Positions 20,801 to 32,099 of a stretch of 64,000 bases of DNA are shown one piece after another. Origin of the DNA: Ulota crispa (Eukaryota > Streptophyta > Bryopsida > Orthotrichales > Orthotrichaceae). Every line of letters starts with the position of its first letter. Within the stretch, counting starts at the first letter, position 1. A program made the translations under genes and the position numbers. The DNA is taken from assembly GCA_963920765.1 (NCBI GenBank), contig OY987242.1, positions 16,454,002 through 16,518,001 of the forward strand, given 5' to 3'. The notes beneath the pieces are model-generated. The model did not search any database. It worked only from the letters and a program-made list of their open reading frames with translations, and had not been told where the DNA came from.

Positions 20801-23703
20801 GCACGCTGCACGACACTTTCTACTACTTGGTGTCGGTTTCTAGTGCGCTGTAGAAAACCGAGGTTTTTGGCATCCTCTCGCTATTACCACATGTTCTCAG
20901 TGTAGGATGTTACATTCACTGCAGGTGAGAGAACGTTTGGTGTTCTCACGAAGCTGGACCTAATGGACAAGGGTACAAATGCTAGCGACGTGAGTATATC
21001 TTTTTCTTGAGATAGGCTGCCTACTTGTACATATTTGATAGAGCTCAGTGAGGGGAGTGTGTGTCAATTGGATTAATAGCGGTTAGGGTGTGACGATTAT
21101 ATCTGGGAGTTTGTTGGGCTAAAGTTGCTATGTTGTTTGGGGTACAGGTGTTAGAAGGGCGTTCTTACAGATTGGTGCAACCATGGGTAGGAGTTGTGAA
21201 TCGCTCTCAGCAGGACATCAACAAGAACGTGGACATGATTGCTGCAAGGCGACGAGAACGGGAATACTTTCAGTCAAGTCAGGATTACGGTCATCTTCAG
21301 AGCAAGATGGGATCGGAATATCTGGGCAGGGTTCTTTCTAAGGTTTGACTATGGGTTCTTGACCTTGTGATGATTGACACTTCAAGTGGACGCGAGTGGT
21401 TCCGTGATGTTCGGTGCTCATGTTTATGGAGGTTTTTTTGTTTAATTAATACTGTATCTTTGTTTGCAATGTATTTGGGCTCTGGTATCGTGGTACGATT
21501 GTTTCATTTTTTCGGTTTTGGTGAAATATTTGGTGCAGCACTTGGAGACTGTGATCAGGTCACGCATTCCTAGCATACTTGCTATGATCAATAAGACAAT
21601 TGATGACATCGAGACAGAGTTGAACCAGATTGGAAGGCCCTTGGCAAATGATGCGGGGGTGAGTAGTAGTTTCTACTTGGGCATATTTTAATTTCTACTT
21701 TCTGTTGTTTCAGATTTAGGTAGATTTTTGAAGGTATCGAACTTCTTTAGTCTGGTTTAGAGCGCAAACTGCACACTTGTTGGGTTATTTTACATTTTAT
21801 GTGTAATTCTCCTTGCATTGTGCTGATTGCATGATGACGTACTGGCCAGGCTCAACTGTACACCATTCTGGAGCTTTGCAGATCCTTCGATCGCATCTTC
21901 AAGGAGCACTTGGATGGATCGTAAGTTCTTTCATTCATGATAGATTGGTTTTGTAAGGGCTTTAGGGAACGCACATGTTCCTGTTCACTCCTGTTTTTGC
22001 AATATGCAATCTTCCTCTTTACCCGCACATGTCGTTCATATTGGAGGACGCAATGAATTTACAAAGCTATGCCTTTTTTTCCAGGCGACCCGGTGGAGAG
22101 AAGATTTACTCGGTGTTCGATAACCAGTTGCCAGCCGCATTGAAGAAGCTCCCATTTGAGAAGCACCTGTCGATGCAGAACGTGCGGAAGATCGTGTCAG
22201 AGGCTGATGGATACCAGCCACATCTGATTGCACCCGAACAAGGTTACAGGCGGTTGATCGAGAGCTCTCTTGTTCTGTTCCGAGGACCCGCTGAAGCAGT
22301 CGTAGATGCGGTGGGTGCTTGCAGCATTTCTGATGCTTGATGGAATGGTTCGAAGATTTCTGAATGGTTTTCTGACGTGTGTGCTAGTGAATTTAGTCCT
22401 TTATTTGGAGTGGTTGTAACTTGGTATTATTGCGACACTGATATTGAGAGTTTTGAATGTGCAGACTCATTTCATTTTGAGGGATCTTGTACGAAGGTCG
22501 ATTGGCGAGTGCACAGTAAGCACGAATTGACATTTTTTGGTGTCGCTTACATTGTTGTCGGACTAGTTGTAGACTTTTGAGACGTGTACATGCTTGAAAT
22601 TTCTCATTTTTGTTTGCTGAAATGGGTTATAAATGAAATTCTTGCTTATTAAGCGTTAGGGTGCAAATCTATGTTGTGGGCGAGGACTTGATGAAGTTAG
22701 TTGTAGTGACGGTCATGCAGTCCTTTGGTACTTGGAATTGATGTATTCATGTGGATTTCGGCAGGAGTTGAAACGGTTTCCGAGCCTTCAAGCCGAGCTG
22801 GCTCAAGCAGCTACCGAGGCTCTAGAGAAGATGAGAGATGATAGCAAGAAGACCGCTTTGAGGTTGGTGGATATGGAGGCGAGTTATTTGACGGTAGATT
22901 TTTTCCGAAAACTTCCTCAAGAGATAGAGAAAGGAGGAAACCCATCTGCATCAACAATGGACCGTTACACCGATGGCCACTTGCGACGAATTGGTGAGCT
23001 CCGATGGTTTTGCCTCAAGCGGGAGTAGTGACTGGTGTTGGTATAATGCTCAGACTGGTTTTTTGTGTATGTTTAGAAGATGGAGACTTTGAACATTTCT
23101 TGGTTTCAGCAGACTTTGCCATCTTCCAGTAGAGAATCGTAGGCAAAGGGTGCTTGGTTGTTGGATGTAGATTTGGAGCTTTTCGTAATGGTTTGTTTAA
23201 TCTAAACATGACATCATGGGGATGGTGTTGACAAACGTCACAGGGTCAAACGTATCTGCATATATTGGCATGGTGTGCGATTTGCTAAGGAACTCTCTGC
23301 CGAAAGCAGCAGTGCACTGTCAAGTTCGGGAGGCGAAGCGGTCCCTGCTGGACTATTTCTATACACAAATCGGCAAGCGAGAGGTGAATGTGGTTCTTGT
23401 GTGAGGCTTCGTTTGTTTGCCAAATAATGGTGCACTTTTTATGATGTGCATTCTTTTGTGATCGTGGGCTTTTCTATGACCATTGTATTTTGCCCTTTTT
23501 TACTCCTGCAATGTGCACAGCTCGGATCATGTTGTGGGAAAGCCTCTGATTCAGGATCGGGGTTTGCTATACAGGGAAAGCAATTGGCAACCATGTTGAA
23601 CGAGGACCCTGCATTGATGGAACGCAGAGTTCAGCTGTCAAAGAGGCTGGAGCTGTTCAAACAAGCCCGGGATGAGATCGACGCTGTGGCATGGGCAAAG
23701 TAA
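17835..23703 (+). CDS. DRP1: dynamin-related GTPase, DRP1 type
   Basis: Sixteen exons join in phase to give 628 aa: 17835-17966, 19162-19225, 19487-19591, 19787-19888, 20112-20162, 20384-20445, 20590-20680, 20925-20989, 21148-21342, 21539-21658, 21850-21920, 22085-22310, 22465-22515, 22765-22993, 23244-23383, 23521-23703. The GTPase domain has the P-loop GGQSSGKS (42-49, lysine 48), switch II DLPG (142-145), TKLD (211-214) and NRSQ (242-245). A middle domain and a C-terminal GTPase effector domain follow. There is no PH domain and no proline-rich tail, which with the length identifies plant DRP1. Family members assemble on the cell plate and plasma membrane and act in cytokinesis and clathrin-mediated endocytosis. 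All motifs are intact and no stop or frameshift is seen. The first intron (about 1.2 kb) contains a family C MITE. Confidence 0.96.
18059..18492. mobile_element. TA-target MITE, family C, in DRP1 intron 1
   Basis: A 434 bp element with ends AGGTAGAAGCACCCAA and TTGGGTGCTTCTACCT, bordered by TA. It aligns well with the copy at 57612-58031, including the shared GTCCACAATA and CAACAATTCATAATTTATTC blocks. Confidence 0.9.
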
Positions 23704-24840
23704 AACCTGAACCTAGACAGACTAATCATTGTTACAGATTTATATAACGCATGAAGTAAACTGCACGAGTAGAATGGAAGTATAGGGCACAGGTGCTTGC
23801 AACTTGCAGGCGTTACATATTCAGTGTGAGAGAGTCGGAATTCATCAAGGGTTTTGTCCTGGTTATTGGACCAGGCATTTTGTGTACTGTTAGGGAAAGT
23901 AGATTAGCGAGGATTTCCTTTCTGATTGTGCAAATTTGGGTGTCACCTTTTCTTTTTTACTATATTGGCTCAGGTCAAAGATTTTTTTCTGTTCGGCTAA
24001 CACAACCTGTTGATTGTCGTTTACTTGGAGCTAGTTAGTGTTTTTTTAATCTATATCTCTCCTGTTTTAGACTGATTGCTTGCACTCCTCTCATATGACT
24101 TGGCACTAGTACGAATGAGTTTGGTGTTCATAGCTGAGTGGTTTGTGGGATTGCTTTCTATTGCTTAGGCTTCTGATTCAATTTGTTTTGCAAGCGACTT
24201 TGCAAGCAAATTGGCTTTTTTTTTAAGTTTGTATTTTTACTGGTATTACATGACTGCAAGTGTTGTATTTGTACAGTTCGACTAGATTATGATGCATTTG
24301 CAAGTGCTGGGGCTTAAGTGAGGTAGTGTATCTCTGGATGTCGTGCATTGGGAATGTCATACCTGCTGCTCCTTTTCACAATTTTCATTTGTTTTCGTTT
24401 TATTTCAAGGTGCAAGATTGTATGCAGAGAAAACACATTCCAGAGTAGAGATGGTATGGGAACTTTAGTCCTCAAGGCTTTATTGATTTTTTAAGTACAG
24501 GTCTCTCAACTCATGGTCCAATCTAGTAATCGGGTCGAATTCCCCTTTATAATTTAATACAAAATATTCTTTGGGGAAGGCCCTGTGGCATCCTGGATGT
24601 ACCGTACTGCTCCTAATCCTTTCCCACCTTCTGGATGTGAAGGTTGAGCGATGTGAAATAGGAACACGATGTAAGCATTAATGCATATGCTTACTACATA
24701 TGAGTGGTTTGAGAATCAAATGTTCTGGGCTTAGCATAGGATTTCAATATTTCTAAAGTGGGTATAGAATTCAACATTCGTAACTTAAGGTGATACTGTA
24801 GGATTTCAATAATTGTGAACGTGAGAGATGTTTTGGTAGC
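23704..24840. other. DRP1 3' flank
   Basis: T-rich sequence after the stop codon, with likely 3' UTR and polyadenylation signals spread over the first few hundred bases. No second gene, RNA or clear repeat is seen up to 24840. Confidence 0.4.
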
Positions 24841-24955
24841 TACACTAAATAGTGCATTTAGGTTGCCATACCCTGAGGCACATGGTTTATGACCTAAACG
24901 ATGAATTTATGTACTGTAAATTTTTGAGAAATTAATGTGGGGGCAACCTAATTTT
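24841..24955. mobile_element. partial family D MITE
   Basis: Begins TACACTAAATAGTGCATTTA followed by GGTTGCC, the family D terminus, and has a nearby inverted GGGGGCAACCTAA at about 24940. The interior is mostly deleted. Confidence 0.5.
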
Positions 24956-25049
24956 TTTTTATTCAGATGTAAATTGTTTTCCTTACTAACATTTGTTGTT
25001 TCTTTCTCTCAGTTCATTGCGGAACCCACGGCGATCATATTCTGCTGTG

Positions 25050-25857
25050 GTTGTTTCAAATGCTCTATATACTCCAAATGCTCCAAATGCTCCAAATGCT
25101 TCTCTTGCAGAGCTTGAAGATGTGTGCGGATTGTTTACTTTGGTCGCTCCTGTTCCAGTTCCAACCCCTCAGTTGAATTGTTAACTCTGCTTATCAAGAA
25201 TTACAAAACACACAAATAAATAACAATAAATTGTTAAAGGAAGTTTTAGAACATATTTTGGATTCTAACTAAAACTTGTTTGAAAAGTAAGCCGCAACAC
25301 AAATTCCATATTTATATGTTTAGTCGACTCACGGAAAATCTATTTACAAGTTTAGAAAACTTGTTTTTATTAAGCTGAAGGTAAACTCGAAACTTAGCGG
25401 GATAAGAAAAGAGCATTAATCCCATAGTGTGTCCTATGGTTCGGGGAGAATCGGAGGTTAGTGTAGTGGCAGTTGGTTGAAATTGCAAATAACATGGTTG
25501 TAATATGAAACTATTGGATAAAAAACTAGCTCTTTTCTTCAAAAAAATGAAATATAGTATATTTACAATAGAAAATTAGAAGAATAGAAAATAGCGCATG
25601 TAAGTGAAAGTCTGGTTGAAATTGGCAAATGTGGGGTTTTTGCAAATGAAGCTAAAAAAAATTCCCCAAACCTTGGTGTGTCCTCTTGAGATTGGAAGAC
25701 AATTATATGGATTTTGAAATTGATGTTTATTATTAAAGAAAAAATGCCATGAAAATTAAGGTTTTGAAACTAATATTTCGGTTGTTAACAAAATAGTGTC
25801 ATAAGTAAATTAGAGAAACGGAAAAGAAAAGATTGAAAGAACTCTAAGAGTAAATAT
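25050..25857. other. intergenic, short tandem run only
   Basis: Around 25070-25100 a 9 bp unit (CTCCAAATG) is repeated about four times. The rest is AT-rich without recognisable coding or inverted structure. Confidence 0.4.
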
Positions 25858-26157
25858 ACTAAATAATGCAATTAGGTTGCCTAAACAATTAGGTTGCGTC
25901 ACCTTAGAAAACAACCTCATGATTCAAAGTTTGCCCACTTGGAGGCATATGCAACTCTTTAGATATTAGGATTTTACGTGGGTTACAACCTAAATGCTAC
26001 TCATTTGTTTATTTGTAGCTTTGTTGTTGTTGTTAGGCCTTGTAAGACTTGTTTATTACAATAATTATTGATGAAAATTATTGTAGTATTGATAAATATT
26101 TTATAGTATAAAATGTCAAGAAATTAGTGTGGGGCAATGTAAATGCAATACTTAGTA
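25857..26157. mobile_element. family D MITE, inverted orientation
   Basis: The ends are diverged versions of TACACTGAATATTGCGTTTAGG, and the interior is the reverse complement of the 3110 copy (the CCACTTGGAGGCATATGCAA block). More decayed than the copies near the start of the window. Confidence 0.65.
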
Positions 26158-26672
26158 TAGCTCAAACTGTTTGGAAATTTTTTATTTAATGCATCAAGGA
26201 GGCATAAAATTTTGTATATTAGTATGGGAATTGTTTTTGTAGATACGGCTTTCAAACTTTTAGCTTTTGATGGAAGTGAAAATATACAAAGAACTTTAAA
26301 AAAATTCTATTCTTAATGATATTTAAATCCCCTTGAACACAACGATTCTAGTATATGAGCCCAGGAATGTGAGATTGTAGCATTGAGCCTACAATATAGG
26401 TACCTATAATCTACATACCACACACTAGAGAGGTGTACGTATCATAAACGCCTATAATGTGGGTATTTGTAACATATATACTCTATAACCGTAAATAATT
26501 TTTGTAGTATATACACATATAATATATGTGTGTAGTATTCTAGGCTCATGGGCTCCCACTCCTATGCTTACATAATAGCAACCTTGCAAGCATAATCAAC
26601 TAACCAAAGATATACCAACTCAATTTTTGCTAAATCCATTATCAAGTGAAATACTTATATTAGTATTACCAC

Positions 26673-28091
26673 TACACTAATAATGGTATTTAGTGTTATG
26701 TTACCAATAGTGTTACCTGCTGTTTTATCCCACTCACTCTAAATGTCAAGTAGTTTGCATTTAAAGTTGCCTCCTTATCCTAAATTGCTTTACATAATGG
26801 CCCTCCCAGCTCAACTCCCATGTGCCTCCGTACTTGGTTGCATTGCTCTTGAGACCCTACCAAACACACCACATTGCTTCTCCCCTTTCTACCGCGTCGC
26901 TCTTCCAACCCCCGCGTTGCTCTCAGGCTTGTGTGAAGAAGGTCCTGCACATCTTCATTGAGTTGAATGGTAAAGTCCTCGTGTTTGAAAATTTTCATTG
27001 ATAGCCTTGCCTCAAAATACCCCAAGATGTGCAGTACCTATCAATGAACTCTAAAGAATTTGCACAGAGATGTCGTCAGTCTTTGAGTGATCCAAACTTT
27101 GCTAAAGTCTAGCAGTTTAGTTTTTCCATATTCTAAAGTTTCTGAAATTTTATTTTTTCTCCTATATTTTTAAAAACACTCAATAATCAGATGATGTTGC
27201 TCAAGGTTTCCCAAGCAAATAAAAAGAACCCTCACGTTGAAGAATGAAGGAATTTTGTTTCCTTTAAGGTTTGCAAAGATTGGGATTTTGGAACATGGAA
27301 ATTAGATATTGACAAAGGAAAAATCCGGACTGCCTTTCTTACTTTTCATATAGATTGGCTCGCTTGTCATGCTTCCATCCTTTCCACAAATTCAGCCAAT
27401 TCATTTGCTTGTTCTGCTTCATCTTGTGCAAGTCTCGGAAATGTTTCTTTAGTTTCTCATTAATTTTGCACTTCCACCCACAATGGCTGCAAACATAAGG
27501 CTTGGCAAGTTGTGCACAACATCATCAATGGATTAGTTGCTACTCTGAAGTATGCATCTGATCACTGCATTGCTTGCACAGCTCAATATCGTTGTCTTGT
27601 ACAAATTACGATGCAACAAGAAGTACTTGACGAAGCGTAGAAATTCCTTACTTATTACAGTCAAACATCAAGTCACAAAACCTCAAACCCTAATCCTTGA
27701 ACTAGAAGTTCAAAGAACAAAGTCAACAACGCAATTTTGAATAGCCAAGCGGGCTATGAAATTGTACTGACTCAGAAGCCCCAAACTAACCTTGACAACT
27801 CTAGCTCGTTTGCAATGAGTACCATTTCTATTTTATAAAACATTATAATTGCCTTTGCTTATTAGTTCAATATTAAGTCATAAATCTGATTTGTATGTTT
27901 TAATTGTAATCAAATGAATCAATTTGTAGCACTAAATGTAGATTTGTAAAATATTTGTACTTTCAAAAATTAGAGTAGTTCACAAATGGTGTATAGGTTG
28001 ACATTTAGTGTTGGTAACATTAAGGATATTGTTGACATTTAGTATTGGGATTTGTAATTAGTGTTGCCAACTATAATTACCATTATTAATG
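26673..28091. mobile_element. inverted-repeat element S carrying a zinc-finger gene fragment
   Basis: The left end TACACTAATAATGGTATTTA matches the inverted right end near 28091 (TACATTAATAATGGTAATTA on the opposite strand). The repeated ends extend over roughly 40 bp with mismatches. The 1.4 kb interior includes a minus-strand C2H2 finger fragment at about 27350-27580. This fits a non-autonomous DNA transposon that captured host exon sequence, although independent insertion cannot be excluded. Confidence 0.45.
27300..27585 (-). pseudogene. C2H2 zinc-finger gene fragment
   Basis: On the minus strand one frame reads YVCSHCGWKCKINEKLKK then HFRDLH, a single C2H2 finger with C-x2-C, twelve residues, H-x4-H spacing, followed by a basic tract. 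The pattern resembles the finger in plant putative endonuclease (NYN-type) proteins, but that match is from memory. In-frame stops lie both upstream (two before the finger) and downstream, and no start or splice context is found. It is best read as a captured or dead exon. Confidence 0.5.
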
Positions 28092-28193
28092 TAATGCTTA
28101 AAGTACATTTATTACCTTCCTTTCTATTTGATTATTTTTTGTCATGATTAACTATTTCAAGTTTATGTTGTTTGTCACTTCACAAGTGAACGC

Positions 28194-28441
28194 GTTATTC
28201 GTTACATTGGGAAAAGAGTACATTTTGGGACTTATGGAAGTTTAAGGTGATCACCTTAAACCGAGCTCCAGCGTTTTTTTTGGTACATGTGCCCTCACTT
28301 GAGAGGAGGAATTTGCAAGGAAAAAAATCTTAGTGGCTTAGACTCAATTTGATATCTTTGAATTTGGTATAATGAAACATTTTGGGTTTAAGGTGGAATA
28401 CAAAATGGTACCTCTGTTTTTCCCAATTTAACAAATAACGC
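28194..28441. mobile_element. MITE of family E
   Basis: Ends CGTTATTCGTTACATTGGGA and its complement (TCCCAATTTAACAAATAACG) enclose 248 bp. Sub-terminal sequences (GGTACCTCTG, AAGGTGGAATAC) are shared with the element inside the MYND pseudogene at 33723-33985. Confidence 0.7.
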
Positions 28442-28739
28442 TTTAGTGATGGTTTCTTCATTCTACTACAATTAATTTGCATTTGCTGTAAGAATGACAT
28501 TTAAAAACAATGCATTCATTTCAATATGAGTACTAATTGGCTCTTTTTAAGAGATGATTATGACTTAAAATGTGATTTGTATGACAATTAAATGTACAAT
28601 ATGTTGAATCATCATTATTATGAAGGTATAAAGACCTTATTTTTTCAATTATACAATGGCTAACATAAGTGAAGCTTGAAGAGAGGCTGCCTTTCCCTCT
28701 CTTTTGGTATCATTCATGAACTTCATCTTGACAAATAAA

Positions 28740-28743
<4 letters not shown>

Positions 28744-28796
<53 letters not shown>
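28744..28796. repeat. TA dinucleotide microsatellite
   Basis: About 26 uninterrupted TA units immediately left of MITE F. A shorter TA run follows the element at about 29206-29219, so the element appears to sit inside a once continuous TA tract. Confidence 0.95.
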
Positions 28797-28799
<3 letters not shown>

Positions 28800-29206
28800 A
28801 AATACTATAGCGACACCCTAAATTGCTAACGGGACACCCCCTCTCTGCATGAAAATGTGATTTTTAATGCTGATTTTGCTGATTTTTTAATTTGGATCAA
28901 AAGATTTGTTTCACCTTTATCATTCTAAGGCTACACTATAAAAAAATAGGTGCGTTTCAATTTCAAACCAAAAATATAGGACTTTTGAGTTACTTAAAGC
29001 AGAAATATATCAAAAAATAGGATTGGTGCAATGATATTTAAAAAAAAAATTGTATTTGTCTTGTTTTCTTTCAAGGAGATGATAATGTTGTGATTGAATG
29101 AATGATGGACCACTTAATGAATAAAAAATAGCACTAAATTATCAAATTTCATGCTCAAAGGGGGTGTCTTGTTAGCAATTTAGGGTGTTGCTGTAGTAAT
29201 TCCCTA
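28795..29206. mobile_element. MITE F inserted in a TA tract
   Basis: Terminal inverted repeats of about 45 bp: the left end runs from TAGGGAAATACTATAGCGAC through CCTAAATTGCTAACGGGACA, and the right end is the complement with about five mismatches. The interior of roughly 320 bp is AT-rich and non-coding. Confidence 0.85.
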
Positions 29207-29372
29207 TATATATATATATTTCCCAACATGGTTGGGCCCTACATCAACATAAGTGCACTAAGCTAAGCCTCTTTGATAAATTTAGCCAAGTGTCCCCATG
29301 GCTAAAGAATGGTGTGGAATATTCCACATCATTCAATTGGAGGGAGGGCAGCCTGTGCTGGTGCTACTAAAT

Positions 29373-31070
29373 GTTATGTACAATTTTTTAAAATATTAGG
29401 CGTATTTAAATGTGTACATAGTGATATACTTCTTATTTACTTTTATGAGATTTTAGTTTCAAGTTTAATGGTTGTTTCTTTCTATACTTATAACAAAGAA
29501 TATTTTATTCCATAAACTTATGAAGGTATCAATTTTTGGTATGATCACATTCATCTACATAAAGAGTGGGTTGTCAGTTTGCCTTGTGGGAGAAGAAAAA
29601 GGTAAAAAAGGGTAGGAAAGGGAGGGTGAAAAGTCACTAGAGGAAAAGAAATATACTGCGCAAAACGGATGCTAGGCATACATGTATTTTATACAAATGG
29701 AATCTACTGATAGTATTTACATGGGTCCACAACTACTTATTCATAAAAGATAGTTGCCTTCTATAACTTTATTCACAATACCTTTATTCACAAGGTGTTC
29801 CAAGTCATACTTGTTAAAGTTCATTGAAACCCTTTAGCAAGAGAATTGCAACACTCAACAATACTTTCACGTATAATAGACTCCATCACTAGTTTTTACC
29901 ATTCTCGAATGATTTGCTTCTTTGATTTTTTTCAAGATAATATCATCCAACATGAATATGTGCTTTGTTATTTCTACAAAACAGGTATGACAAAGATTTG
30001 ACACGCGATTGCCAAGTAAAAGAAATAAACAATAAGGTTGTTATTCTAGAAGATTTATTACATCCATTCATCTTTGCAAATTTTTCAAAGTAAATTTAAC
30101 TTGCAATTCTGAGTGAAGTTGGAAAGTTATTTTACATAGACATAAATGTGTAAGTAGAGAGTACACACCATACACTGACTTTGCATCCAAATGTATACAT
30201 CACTTCCAAAATGGTGTTGGAAAGGAACCTAACCCATTGCCATGCAAAACTCCAAAGCTCAAAACTCAAAGCACCAACATTGATTCTGCATCCAAATGTA
30301 AGCTTATACAATACATCTCTTCCAAAATGGTGTCGGAAAGGCACCTAACCCCTTGTCATGCAAAACCCTAAAACCCAAAGCACCAAAACAGCAAGACTCA
30401 GCTCTCCAATTTACCGAAGCCCCCAAAATAGCTTTTCTAATCAAACAAATTTCCCAATTATCCCAAGACCAGCAGGGATGAGTATTTATTTATGAAGTGG
30501 TTTGTTGAGCTTCACCTCCTAAAGTGCTAAACATGCGTCATTCCTCATCCTCAACCCGTCTTTTCATGTGACCACACCACATATCCCCTATATCATTACT
30601 ACAATAACGGTAAAATACCACCAGATTTTGTCTTGCAGTTTCACAGTGAAGCTTGTATTTTTACATTTTCACCAGCTATCAACACACAAATTGTCGGCTC
30701 CTTTTGCATTTTCATTGGCTAAACACACCAACTGCCAGTTCTTCTAGTATTGTCACTACCTATAACCACATCAATTGTCGGTTTTTCCTAAGGGGCAAGA
30801 ATTCAGACCAGAAAAAAGCCATCCTTGCAAGTTCCAAGACATGCACAAAGATTTCCCCCTACCCAAGAGTGCTAGGTGGATCTAATCTGGCCCATCGCTA
30901 TGTGAGAAGCCAAATGACGCGTTCCTTGAAGGCATTGTCCGCAAGGTGCCAACGAGACTCGTCGAAGCAGGAGGCTAGGAAGACCTGTTGAACACAAAAT
31001 CAAACAAACAAAATAAACATTACAAAGCAAAGATGTGAATACAAAGCTCATACACACAATAGGAACAAGG
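29373..31070. other. intergenic with small tandem repeats
   Basis: A 106 bp tandem duplication begins TGCATCCAAATGTA at 30182 and again at 30288 and includes TCCAAAATGGTGTYGGAAAG. Around 30660-30790 three loose repeats of a CACCARCTRYCAACACACAA-like unit occur. No gene is recognised. Confidence 0.5.
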
Positions 31071-31071
31071 G

Positions 31072-32022
31072 GAAATTTCATAGAAACCCCTAAAATTTGC
31101 AATATTTTTGTAGATAACCCTGCTTTTTCAAAAATATCACAAACACCCTTAAACCAAAAATTTCAAGCGTTTGTAAAGTTGGGTACAGTAATCTTACAAA
31201 TTTTTTCGCAGTGAAATTTCAACCAACTTCAGGACCTTCCAAAGGCCATAACTTCCTCAAAAATTGTCTGTTTTTGAAACCAAAAATTGTGTTGGAATAC
31301 TACTGAAGGGTATTATATGATTTGATAAAGAAAATCTGAAATTTTATAAATGATAAAAAAAATTGGATTACTTCCTATATAGTGTATTGCCACCTCTTGC
31401 CAAAATCACCTCTTGAATTTGATTGAGCTACGCCACCACCAATGGCAAGAAAACAAGCAAAAAATGATACACATCATTCAAAGAATATGGGATGAGGTAT
31501 CCATGGAGCAACTAAAAACTTTTATTACAAGTATGCCCAATCAATTCAAGCGGTGATTTCTGCAAGAGGTGGAAGTACTAGATGGTAGATACAATATAGG
31601 AAGTAGCCAAACTTTTTTTATCAATTGTAAAGTTTCCTTTTTTTTAATCAAATCATGTAGTACTCTTTGGTGTGATTCCAATGCAATTTGCGGTTTCAAG
31701 AATGAACAATTTTTGAGGATGATATGGCTTCTTAAAGTTGCTAAACTGTTGGCTGAAATTACACTGCAAAAAAATTTGTAAGATTATTGTACCCAATTGT
31801 ACTATTGTGCATACCATTTTCCTTCTTCCTTTGTGTGCATGTTGCTTCTTTATTGTTTTGTTATATTTCCTTCTTCAACATTGATCATGAAGAAAGTAGA
31901 AGCACAACAAATGAATGCCTAAGAATTATAGTCCAAGGGTATTTGTGCAATTTCTCAAAAAGCATGGGTATGTATGCAAATATTGCAAACTTCAGGGGTA
32001 TCCATGAGATTATCCCTAGGAA
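31072..32022. mobile_element. family O MITE disrupted by a Tc1/mariner element
   Basis: The left end (AAATTTCATAGAAACCCCTA, then CCTGCTTTTTCAAAAATATC) and the right end (GCAAACTTCAGGGGTATCCA) are the arms seen intact at 63159-63475. The middle is occupied by a separate element at 31180-31789, flanked by TA within a TTGGG / CCCAA context. Confidence 0.75.
31180..31789 (+). mobile_element. Tc1-like transposon remnant
   Basis: Terminal inverted repeats of more than 40 bp begin CAGTAATCTTACAAATTTTT and are bordered by TA, the target of Tc1/mariner elements. The interior (about 31405-31607) keeps the C-terminal part of a transposase across frameshifts: an LNLIEL block matching the family's catalytic SPDLNPIE motif, RIWDEVSMEQLKTFITSMPN, and after a one-base shift IQAVISARGGSTRW followed by a stop. 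The N-terminal two thirds of the transposase are missing, so it cannot move itself. Confidence 0.75.
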
Positions 32023-32099
32023 TAACATCAGACAAAGATATGTGAAGGAACGGAGTACACATTTGTACATCTAAACTACAACAACTGTATGGTGGATGG

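Larger units (their letters stand above)
28676..29372. repeat. dispersed repeat G, copy 1, interrupted
   Basis: GAAGAGAGGCTGCCTTTCCC to about 28740 and CATGGTTGGGCCCTACATCA from about 29226 to 29372 match one contiguous sequence at about 59831-60115. The break holds a TA microsatellite and MITE F, so those arrived or expanded after the repeat. Confidence 0.7.
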
